Source of the DNA: Promerops cafer
Taxonomy: Eukaryota > Chordata > Aves > Passeriformes > Nectariniidae
Direction: 5' to 3'
DNA length: 64,000 nucleotides
NCBI GenBank assembly: GCA_013398275.1
Contig: VZSE01002186.1
Span: 789,498-853,497, forward strand
Made by a program: the position numbers and the translations under genes. Within the stretch, counting starts at the first letter, position 1. The number at the start of each line of letters is the position of its first letter. This document shows positions 13,801 through 25,800 of this stretch, one piece after another. The notes below the pieces were generated by a model. It was not told where the DNA came from. It saw only the letters and a program-made list of their open reading frames with translations, and did not search any database.

Positions 13801-16800
13801 GAAGAATCATCAGGAGACTGATCTCATTTTGCATAATTTCTGTTGGCTACCTGTCTTAAAACTGTTTTCATCTACAAGTTTGTGTCCACTCTGGCTCCCT
13901 TGATAACTTTGAAGTGACAATTCCCCTAAAAAATGTCATAGAATTTAGCTGCCCTTTAATCTACTATTGGCATATCAACACTGATTTAATGCTTAACATG
14001 AAATCAAGCCCCTCTCAGAATTTTTTCACTTCCAAGTTTTGATTAGTATTTTTGCTCAGGAATGGAATTCCAGTCTGTCAATTTGGATAGTTAACAGTGA
14101 CTTCAAGTTTTGAAGCTGTGTCAGGAAACTTCCTTTACCAGTCAATTGCTACTTAATAATTAAAGACTTGAGCAACTTTTTTATTTGGAAAGACTGTGTC
14201 ACCAGTGTTGGCATGTAACTAGCCAGCTATTTCCTTTATAAAATTGGTTTCCTTATGATCTGTCCATGCTGTAAGGTGGAGATCTCTTTTAATTTTACTT
14301 AAAAAGGTAGGTATATTTGAGCCCCCATTTTGAAAAATCTCATATTCTGTGACACTTTCCTCTCCCATCCAGTCTTCCTCATCCAGCTTTTAAGTAATTT
14401 TAAAAATTAATTTTCCATACTGACGTGTTCTTAGCTGAGTATCCCAGATTTTGCTTTCAGACTCTGACATGTGTCCAAACTGAATGAGTGAATTCATGCT
14501 GCAGGGTTAGGCAGGGGAGGCTTGCTGTTGGGTCAAGTATGGCTTTCTTCTTTGCCATTTAGAACCAATCTAAGTATTAACTCACCATTCAAAATCCACT
14601 GTCTGCTAGTTAGGATTTTCACCTAGTTTTAGCCTGTACCCAGAGAGTTTTTGTTTGGTCTATGGCCTTGCATGGCACTTCTGTCACGTATGTTGATCTT
14701 AAGAAATGGTTCCTGGTTGTGAAAAATGCCTGCAAGCTTCTGCTAGTTAGCATCACAGAGCAACTCTCAAGTCTATAAGAATAGGTATCAGTGACTTTCC
14801 ATGAAACTGGATTGATATATTTTCTGTTTCAAACATTTCTGGTAGCTTGTACCTATTAAGTTACACTTGGAAGTTAGGAACTTTCTTCTTGTTTTCCCTT
14901 GTTGCTATTGAAAAAGAAATTTGAGAGCCTGGAGGTCAAGAGACAGAAAAGTTGTCAGAACTGGCCTGATGAAAGCTGGTTCTCTGGTTGCTTGAGAACA
15001 TTACAGAAGAACTGGCTGTGATCTTGACAGCTAACTAGGACTATGAACATAACCTACCCTGGAAAAAAAACCCTGATCCAAGTTGCCTGGAAGTTTGTCA
15101 TCTTACAGAGGAGCGAATGGAAAAGGTTTTTTTTCCTCTGTTGGATGATCTTTTTCTGCTTTCCAACCCTGACCAATCATGATTAATCCCATACGTCCTC
15201 GGGAGCATACATAAAAGCTCTGCTTATATTGATAAATAATTACTTCCTTAAAGGTGTCAGTAGTGTGTTCTCTTGCACTGGCTGAACATGACAGGCTGTT
15301 TCATTTTTCTGTTGTTCCATTTCATGTTCCAAAGCAGCTTTTTCTTATTTTGTTGCTGTGTGCACCATAAAGCAAGCAGCCATGATAATGATTATGCGAT
15401 TGAAGTGTGCATATTTCCACAAAATACGAGCCAGCTCCAAAGAGTTTACATCTACAACCACAAAAGTCTGTCCTTTCTTGTACTGGGACAGTGGAGGAGA
15501 CGAGGCACGTACAAAAACTGAACAGTTATGATCAAGTTTCAGTATTTGGGGCATTGTCTGGAACTACTTGTTTTATAGGGAAGGTGCCCGCTGGACCTGT
15601 TGTTTATGAACAGAGAGGGTTGGTGGATGATGTGACGATTGGAGGCCTCAGGAATTACAAAATGATTAGCTTTTGACTTTTGGAGACTTAAGGAGGGGAC
15701 TCAGCAGGACAGCCACCTCAGACTTCTGAAAGGGGACTTTGGCATGTTTAGGGGACTGGTTGATGGAGTCCCTTGGGAAGCAGCCCTGAAGGGCAAAGGA
15801 GTCTGGGAAGGCTGAATATTCTTCTTCAGAAAGAATTCTCAAAGGGGCAGGAGCAGATCATCCCCTGCCAAAAGATGAGCCAGTGGGGAAGATGACCAGC
15901 CTGGTTGAACAGAGCTTTGGGTGGAACTCAGGAAAGAAGGGGCAGGAAAGTCAGGAGGACTACAAAGATGCCTTAAGGTTAGGCAGGGAGAAAATCAGAA
16001 GGACCAAAAGCCAACTAAAATTTAATCTGGCTACTGCCATAAAAACCAAAAATGTTTCTATAAATACATTAGCAACAAAAGGGCGAAAGAGAATCTCCAG
16101 CCTTTATTGGATTAAGGGGGAAATGTGGTGACAAAGGGTGAGGAAAAGGCTGATGTACTTCATGCTTTCTTTGCCTTGGTCTCAGGGTACCCAGCCCCCT
16201 GAGCTGGAAGACAGGGATGAGGAGCAGAATAAAGCCTCAGTTGTAGAGATTGAACAAGGCCAAGTGTCACATCCTGCGACTGGGTCACAACAACCCCATG
16301 CAGCACTGCAGGCTTGGGGAAGAGTGGCTGGAAAACTGCATTACAGAAAAGGATCTGGAGGTGTTGATTGACAGCTGCTGAACATGAGCCAGTGTGTGCC
16401 CAGGTGGCCAAGAAGGTCAATGGCATCGTGGCCTGGATCAGCAATAGTGTGGCCAGCAGGACCAGGGCAGTGATTGTCCCCCTGTACTGGGCACTGGTGA
16501 GGCCACATCTCAAATCCTGTGTTCAGTTTAGGGCCCCTAATTTCAAGACAGATTCTGAGGTGCTGGAGTGAGTCCAGAGAAGGGCAACAGAGCTGGTGAA
16601 GAGTCTGGAGCACAAATCCTATTAGGAGCAAGTGAGGGACCTGGGATTGTTTAACCTGGAGAAAAGAAGGCTCATGGGAGACCTTATTGCTCTCTACCTT
16701 AAGGGAGGTTACAGCCAAATGGGGTTCTGTCTCTTCTCTGAAGTACCCAGCAATAGGACAAGAGGAAATGGCCTCAAGTTGCACCAGGGGAGGTTTAGAT

Positions 16801-19800
16801 TGGATACTAGGAAACATTTCTTCATGGAAAGGGTTGCTAAGCATTGAACAACATGGTGCAGAGGGAAGGTACTGAGTCACCATCCCTGGAGGTGTTTAAA
16901 AGATGTGTAGATGTGGCACTTGGGTACATGTTTTAGTGGTGGACTTGGCAGTGCTGGGTTGACAACTGGACTCGATGATCTTGGAGGTCTTTTCCAGCCT
17001 AAATGATTCTGTGATTCTACATGGTCTTCCTTGGTCTTGTGCATAAGTTTTACTTCAAAGTTTTCATGAGCAGCTAGGATTTATTGACTGCCTCCAAATT
17101 TGTCACTTCCCTACCACAAAAATAAATCTAAAGGAGTAGGTTACAAAATTGTTTCTTGATGTGTTGTTTTGAAAATTCCTAGGAAAATGCCTAGAAACAG
17201 TACTATATGCAAGCATAACTTTTATATAAAGGATCTGTTTTAAGACCTAAAGGTTTTACAAATCACCTTTTCTTTATTTAGATCAGGAGGATTTCCTAGG
17301 GCGATACAAAGCCGTCTTTAGGACTGCATGTGAAGATCCTTGGAGTATGTCCTCAAGAATTTCTCTGCGTCCCTTGAGAGAATTCCTTGTCTGTGTGCAC
17401 CTTAAGCTGTATTCCTCAAGTAGTCCATGGACAGCTTATGTATATGCTGAAAAAACTCTTCACACCAATCTCTCTGCAAATAAGTATGATCTTGGACTTA
17501 CAGGAGATCATGGTACATTGAAGATATGGTTGTTCGGAAAACAAATAAACGCAACAATAAGACTTCATAAGAACACTTGGAACCAAATATGTATCCAGTG
17601 GAAAAATGACAATGAGGAGATGAAGGTATTCATAAATGGAACAGAAAAATTACACAAGAAACTAAATGGGAAAGTTTATTTGCCTGGAAAAGGCCAGTTC
17701 TTACTTGGCTGTTCAAAGCTGCAAGGTACAGCTGCATCATCTCGCCAGGGTATGACTGGGGAGCTGTACCTGTTCAGAATGTGGGACAAGGCAAATATAA
17801 CACAATCGAAGGACTGCCAGGATAGTGGTGTTATACGCTGGAGAAAGGAGGATTGGACCTATAACATGACAGTAGAAGAGGATAACTCTTTACAATGTGG
17901 TAAGTACCACTGCACTGCTTTTGAAATAGTAATTCAGTCAAAAGTTGATTTGAGTGTATCTAGCATTTATCTTCCAGATCCTACAAAGTGTCAGTCTATT
18001 AATCATTTCTAAAATCAAAATCAAATTCTTGATGAGATCATATGAGGACCTGCAGCTTTTGCTAGCTTTTACCGAAATGAAAAAGTATAGCATCAGTCCT
18101 TTAAAGACTTCCTACTTGCTTCAACTTTTCTATCAACGGTCTATCAACTGTTTGTGTAATGTGAGAGCAGGATGCATGCAACTAAAACTCTTTGGAGTAC
18201 TGGGGCATGTATCGATGTCATCTTAAAATAATTAATTTACACATCTTCTGTTCAGGGAATAAATAGAGAGGAAAGCATTGCTTGTTCTCATTCTGCACAT
18301 TTGCTGGGCCAAAACTTCAATGCGTGCAACTTTTCACTGCTTCAGCTGGCACATTACACCATCTTCAGCTGGTAGGGTCTACATCTGCAAAAGATTATAG
18401 GAGGATCCAATTTCTTTATCAGTATCAGTAATGTCTCCTGTATTAAAATGACCAAGTGGTTTCTCGCACATTTCTCAAATTTTCCCTCTGCCGTGAAAAA
18501 GAACCATAAAAACCTTCGAATCAAACCAATCCAAGATTTTATTTTCAGAGAAACTGAGTTCAAGCAAGAGAATAACCCTATTTTTAGCTTTTGCTATCAT
18601 ATCTGTTGGCAAAAAACACAAATGTGAATTGAGCTTTGATAGAATATAATTTATTAATCGTAGAAAATTGTATTATCCCCTAAGAGATTTTAATATGACT
18701 AGCTCAATTATTGTTCCCTAAAATTTTTATATAGCATCAGTGATTCCGTTTAAATGTGGCACCAGTCTTAATCTTCATCACCTTTATCCTTAAAAAATGT
18801 ACCTATCTGTTTCTTGCAGATTCAAAAATGTCTTTTATCTATGTAATCTTATAACCACTGCCTAACCGGACTAGATTCAAAATGTCTTAGTAAGGGCAGT
18901 ACAATAAGGTGACCAGATTTCTTTTTCTGGGAGAGAAAGAAATCTGTCCAACAAACCAGGACTCACGGAGAATGCTGCTAGCACTGGTTTGTAATGAATG
19001 AAATGCCTTTGCTAACCTTGATGCTGTAGTTGGGAGCACATCATCTTAGTTGGATTGTGTGATTTGGGAAAGGAGCTGAAGAAAGGATGTCTTTGTTTTA
19101 CTCCTGTCTGGCTGTGCTTGAAGGAATACAGTCCTAAGGCTGAAAGGGGGAACATTCTGGCTACCAGACGTACAAAGGAAGTCTGAGAGAGTTATGTCTG
19201 GACAGTGGGAAAAATCTCAGTCAGAGTGGAGCATCTGATTGTCTTTTACTGATGCACTGAAAGGACAACCTCCTTGTTTTCTGTTCCAGCAATTTCTGCC
19301 CTGAATATTGAGCATCCTTTACCATCACAGGGCAGCTTGATCAGGCAGTGCCCATCTCCAGCCCCAACTGGTTAATGATTTTAGAATTCATGGTTTAGCA
19401 GCTTGTGGAATCCTTTGTCTACCTGCAAGAGCTCTCCTAGTGAAGTGTGCAAGATGCATGGTTTCCAAAGCTTTGTTGCTTAGCCAGAATGAATGGGGGG
19501 TTTGCTTCAGTGTAGAGACCATCTCTACTGCCAGATATTATAACCTCTAGATAACTTGGGACATAAAAAGCTTTTCAAACAGAAGCTTGCTGGAATTTTT
19601 TTACAGTTCATTTGCCTCCCTTCAGTAATAGATGCATTTTAGCTGATTACCCCCTAAGTCTTCCTGAGAAAAGCATATATTTAGCAAATACCAGTCCAAT
19701 AGATAACAAAGCTTTTACAGTAAAAATATCTAACAGTCCGTGTCAGGTGATTTTAATTGATGTTGCTACTACTCTTACAATCTGATTTCTTTCAGTAAGT

Positions 19801-22800
19801 TCCTCTCAACACCTGTGTAAAAATTACCTGATTTGGGAAGCTTCTCTGTGTTAAAACAGAAGGACTTTGAGTAGTAAGTCTGCAGCAGGATCTAATTTTA
19901 CATTTGCAATGAAGGTAACTGGCAAAGGGCTAAAGTTTAGAAAAGTCCTCTGTAGACACAATAGGTGAAAAGGAAGTGGTTCATGACAGTCATAATGGTG
20001 CCGGAGGACAAGTTTCAGAATTTTTTTGTGACCTCATTGTCATTTTGTGCCTACATAAAACAATTATTTGTAAAAGTTTCTGTCAAAGGCTACCGTAACT
20101 TCTCTGATTTCTTCTTTGCTTGACCACTCAAAGTCTTTGTGCAGTGTAAACCATTGTCTAATTGGTGTCTCATCGGCAGTGATCCATTCCATTAATAAGT
20201 CTAGATTTACTTAGGATCACTTTTCCTGCCTTTCTTTTTGTTGGCTCTTCTGATTCTTTTACTTTAGGTTTTATAATTTATTTTTGTGAAAATTCTTCAA
20301 ATTACCAAAAAGTTATTAATTTTTCTTTTCTTAACCATCTGAGGTCTAATAAGGATTAATATCCTGATTGTGGTAAGATTCACACACATGCTTAGCATTC
20401 ATTCTAACTTATATATGGTCAACTTTAACTGAGCAGCTCACTCCCCAGAAGTGACTGGTGTTACCTTTGCAGTAGCAACATATTTTATGTGTCTGAAGAT
20501 TTGCAAGAAAGGACATACCTGACTGCTTCGCACTTTGTCATGAGGCTGGTCGCATTTCTTGGACTAATGGAATAGTGCACTTTTATATCTGAGTTAAAGA
20601 TGAAACTCTTGCTTCTTCCAGTGACAGAGTCTTCTGGTTCTCCTGCTTGGTGTGGCCACTGCACACTGAGCAGGTGTAAATACTGCAGGCAGGGCCAGAG
20701 AGGGAAAGAGGCCACGCACTTGGTGCATCATTGGCCTTCCACGTACATTCTTCGTGTTCCTTTGATAATTCCTCTCTTGCTAAGAGTGAGAAGTAGCATA
20801 ACAGCTGTGATATAGAGAGAAGAGTGCAGGTTGAATGTCTCTTACTTTACAGATCACCTCCTGGTATTTAAAAATAACCTACATGAAGAAAGATGTGCTT
20901 ACTATTCCATATTCTAACCTTGGAAAATTTCTTTATCTTGTTCCTTGATGAATAATTCCCCTGTGGCTACATACTTTAATGTGGACAATATGAATGATAT
21001 CACTCTTGACTCTGTATAATCCAAGAAAAAAGTCTACTAAGTAATCTAAAGTTTGGGGTGATTTAAGAGAACAGACACACAAGAAAATAAATTAGTTTAA
21101 ACTGCTAAATCCTTGAAAAGAAACTTTAATCACCTGTAAGTACCAGCTCTTCAGTTGTCATTTTTACATGTGATATTTTTAAGTTGCCTTTAATAATAAC
21201 TTAACAGTGAAATGCACTGTTTAAACATTAATCATTTCAGTTATACATTAAACAGTAGCTTTCTTAATCCGAATACAAATATCCAAACTGTTACGCTGTG
21301 CATTTATGCAAGGAGCACAGATATGATGGGGTATCTTTAACAAATTTCAATGAATAAATAAAATAGATTATTTGGGGCATAATTGTAAATAGTATCACTG
21401 ACAATAAGGCACTGCTGTCTCATTTGTGATATTGGTGCTGTAACTTTTAGCCTGTGCCTTTTGGTTGCTTTTTATCCTAATTAAAATCCAGTGAGTATAT
21501 TTGGCATTTTTTATTTCTCTAAACTGTCCTGTCCAACCTTCAGGATTAAGATGTTGCCTTCTCTTTTTCACGTACTCTTTTGACTTCCAATATTGCTGAG
21601 CCTGCTACTGGTGTTGCTGGAGGGGGTTTCCACACTTCTGGGTACAGAGCACTTTAATGCTGATGGGAGAAATGGGAAGTGACCAGTGCCCTGCCCAGTG
21701 TGACTATTTTGCCTCTGCATTCTCAAGGAAGAGGAAAACTTCAGTTTGGGCTTTTGTTCTAGTTTGTGGATGTGGACAGTAGAAGGTAGGTATTGGGCTC
21801 ATGTAATCCCGTTTAAAGATTTCCCAACTGTGTGCACATCTGGTGACAGGATCATCTTTCCTGGAAGAGAGGGTGGAGTCTCAAGGCCGTACATCCTCAG
21901 GGAGGAAGTGGAAATGCAGCTGTCACTCATCCACTCATCCAGTCTGCATCCAAGTCTGTTGGGTACCAAACCTTGGGCCCTATTATTACGTTTACTGAGT
22001 GGATCATGAAAGCAGAACATGAAAAAGTAAATTATTTGCCCCAATGCTGGGGGTTTTTTTCTAAAACTGTAAGGACAGAATATTAAAGAAACCTCTAGAA
22101 GCTCTTAAAGGAAATGTGATGGAAAAAAATACCCAACTCTGGAGTGCCTTTTTGATGAGTCATGTGCCACTTTACTTTGTACCTATTAACAGAATACATG
22201 TTTGACCTTCCCTTTCTTTGCTCTTGTTCCCTCCCTCTCCTGGGATACCATACAAAGTGGCTTTTTGGAAATTAGCATTCCAGTGAAGTGGTAATTTGAT
22301 TCACCTCAGTATCTAATATACAGCTTTCCACAAACAGATAAGAACTGTATTTATAACCTAATTTCCTTCAAGCAGTGAAACATCAAAGCTGAGTTAAAAG
22401 TACTGAGCCTTAATTTTTTGTTAAGGATACTAAAATGAACTGGCCCAAGTGACTGAGCCTGAGGTAAACAAATTCTGACATTTGTTGCCAGTGATAATTC
22501 ATCCTTTCTTCCATGATGCCACCACAGGAAGTCAGAGCAGATACAAGGTGTCTGAGGGACACCAAAACATAAAACTAAGATTGCACTTCAGTTTTATGCT
22601 ATATACAGTGTGCCTCAAAATCTAGCTTACATAGAAAGTCAAGATAGGTAATGTTTCCAGTGTGCAACTAACTAACAACTGTTAACTTGTGGAGGGTTTT
22701 TATGTTACTGTTCTTAATGCCTTGTGTGACAGAATGGTTCATTTTGGCAGAACATTTATTCAGCTGAAAGGTTTGTCAAATGTTAAAGGGACCCAATCTC

Positions 22801-25800
22801 TTAATGCAAAATATGGATTTAATTTGAATAGGAGAATTGAATGTCATATTTTCAGTGCCTGTTTCTGCAAATAATTGGGTTTTAGAACAGCACCATTTTG
22901 AAATTTTGCTGTTTGACCTACTCAGTTTTGTTCATAAGCAAGTCTTGTAAAATGCATCAGTGCTGGGCATCTTCATTTCACTGAATGCAAATGGAGTGCA
23001 GTGGTTGCTGCACAGTTCGGTAACTGCTGTAATAAACAGGTATTGCCTGTAAAAATGTCTAGCAGAGGATCTGTATAGACTTAAAAATTGCAATGTGGAA
23101 TTGACTTTTAGTCTTAAGTGCTTGTAATTACATAACCCAGAGAGTGATACTAGGTATCTATTTGGAATTAAAAGATTGGCTTTGGCCTTTCTGGTGGGAA
23201 TTCTTCATGCAAATCAATTCCACTGACTGAATCAGTTGAGTTTTTAGTGAAAAAACTTTCAGCACTGTAAGTGTGCTTTAATTTCTTATTTAGAAAATCT
23301 AATTTTTATAAATGTCCTTGTATCTTTATTTTTATGTGTAAGTCAAAACTGATCTTAGCAGCAATATACAGTTGTGGTTGTCTCAGGTCATTCTGTGGTG
23401 ACAGCCAAGTACTGTGGCTTCAGGAGACCAAATTACATAGCCACCAAGGTGTCCCTTGGGATTCTTCTATTTGCTGTTGATCTGTTTGTGAGAGCTGAAC
23501 ATAGTCAAGACTACCTGGACTTTGAAAGTAGAGTCCTGGGTGCTAATAAAAACTGTTTTCATTTTTGGTATGTTTTTCAATTAATAGAAGTAAAATTTTA
23601 GTCACTTTGTTCCATAAATCTGTCCTCTAGGCCCTACACATAAGTCCATAAATGTATGTTTCTCTGCCAGGAATGCTCTTGTGCTTCTACAGATTGGCAG
23701 GGCTGTTGCTGCTCCTTAGCGTTCAGTGCCTGTTTGGTGTCTGGAGCTGACTAGAAAAGAGCTGCCCTTGCATGCTCTCGTGTGTTTCCTGAGACAGAGG
23801 CCAGCTGGCACAGCCCTTCACTCTGCCCCTCCTCACTCTCCCCCTCCTCACAGCCTAGCACAGGCTGGGCAGGGGGAGTGTCCATGGGGACACTCGAGTT
23901 CACTAAATTTCAGACTTTCTCCTCTGAAGAAAGCCCAATAGTTGCTTGCCTAGTCTCAGGCTTGCTCAGAGGATGCTTTCTGCGAAGGTTTAAAGGAGAT
24001 CATGAAACGTTAGGTAAAACAGCATTAGTCAGCAGCAGCACTGTTCCCCTGAGACAGGGGGACAAGAAACTGCTGCCGGTAATGTCGTTCTTGCACCAAA
24101 TTGTTATCGGCAGCCTGGTTCCAGCTGCTTCTCACTTCTCCACCCTGGAAAAACTGAATTGCTTCTCACAGACCGGGTTGCCTGAAGACAGGTGAATCAG
24201 AAAGGGTGTTGCCTTTCCAAAAAGTTTAAGTAAGAGTGTACTGCTCATAAGTTAGATTGAAGGTAGGGAGAAGAAATAGATCTTTTTTCATTATCACACT
24301 TGGAGATAGAACATTGTATACCTTTCATGCTTTAAGGGCTTTTTCTCTATCCTGTGCCTGAGCTACTGAACAAATGGTATACTTTGAGTGACAGTGCTTT
24401 TGCTGCAGGCACCAGAACCATCTGTCCTGTCTTGACCACAGTGTTACAAAGCCTCCTTCTGCCTTTCTTTCCCTTTCACTGAATTCATTTTCATTTCTGC
24501 TTTGCTTGGGGGAACAGCCTCAGCAGGGCATGTGGAGAGCATCCCATCCTAAAAGAGCCAGTAGCCTGAGAATTAAAAGCTGTCATGGAAAGGAATGCTG
24601 TAAGCACAAGGCTATTTTTTTAGGCAGGGCCAGGTACTGGTCTCTCTCTGAGCTACATCAGCTTGCGTACCTAACCTTAAGTACTGTTAATAGGTTTAGT
24701 CTCGTGCCAGTCTGGAGCTGCTGAAGTTACACTGCTGAGGTTCCTGTTTTCAGACGAAGTCATTGGGAAATGAAGGTTGTCACAATTTTTGCAGCTGTGG
24801 TATGGAGCTGTGGTGAGAGCTGCTGAACAGGTTTCATACCTGTGGAACACAGATGCGATTCCCAGGTGTGGCTTAGCTAGCTATTTGTGTCAGAACAATA
24901 CAAAGTGATATGAAGACAGTAAAGGACTTGCTGCTTTTAGCGATGCATGTTAGTAACAGAAACTGGTGCTTATCTCATTTAATCAATTTGCCTTTTCCTT
25001 CAGAAAAGAAACCAAACAGTTTTTGGGGGGGGCCTATTCTATCTCCTTTGCAACAAAACCAAAGATTAGTAATGCCTATTTAATTACTGTTTGAATCTTC
25101 AAGAGTGTTTTCTATTAGAGAAAATGTAGCAAAGTATTATTACTATGTGTAATCCTTTGTTTTGGGATAGGATATGTTAGGTATATTGATTTGGTGATCC
25201 TGAACTTACAGTGTTGCAAATGAAATCCATAGAGCAAATAAATGGAAGTTTCCTATATGTAAGGATTTTCATGCTCTTATCAATAGTAAACAACCTAAGG
25301 GCAATAAATTTTCTGTTAGCTTGTAACTAACACATCTTGAGTTACTTTACTTTCCATTTTACATGCCATCTTTAGGGATATTTTAGATTGAACTCTAAAA
25401 TAAAAATACCTTAAAATATCCTCTTCTCCAAATAAATCTATTCACTTTCTTTTCTTGTTCTTAAACACAACAAAGGAGGAGGGTTAACAAATAAATTATA
25501 TATGAGTCTCTTCTCCTTCCTTCTTCCTGTATGCAAAGGTGATTCTGATTAAAGGCTCGGTTAATGAACTTAAACCTGGACCTTGATAAATGACAAGGAT
25601 ACTCATGGATACTCATGGATAATTTCTAGCAACTGTAGGCAAATGACTATTGTGCTGTAAGAGAAGTCATGGTTAGACTGGTGTCCACAAAAAAGTGCCT
25701 CTCAGATTATGCATATCATCATCAGTTGCTGCATTTCCCAGCTCCACATTCATGGCTCATGTTTAGCTTGTTTTACTCCCTGTACTGCTAGATGTGCTGT

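Larger units (their letters stand above)
10801..17281 (+). other. ADGRG2: intron 2 of ADGRG2
   Basis: A 6.5-kb intron between the signal-peptide exon and the pentraxin exon. Its last 1.8 kb carries a promoter-like segment (~14930-15290) and a CR1 LINE (~15530-17020). The rest is AT-rich unique sequence with no exon I could support. Confidence 0.85.

Noticed and set aside
15883..16883. Several overlapping ORFs on both strands
   Set aside because: They lie within a decayed CR1 element and are broken relics or antisense shadows, not host genes.
25590..25622. Short direct repeat of ATACTCATGG
   Set aside because: A two-copy 10-bp duplication is common replication slippage with no further structure.
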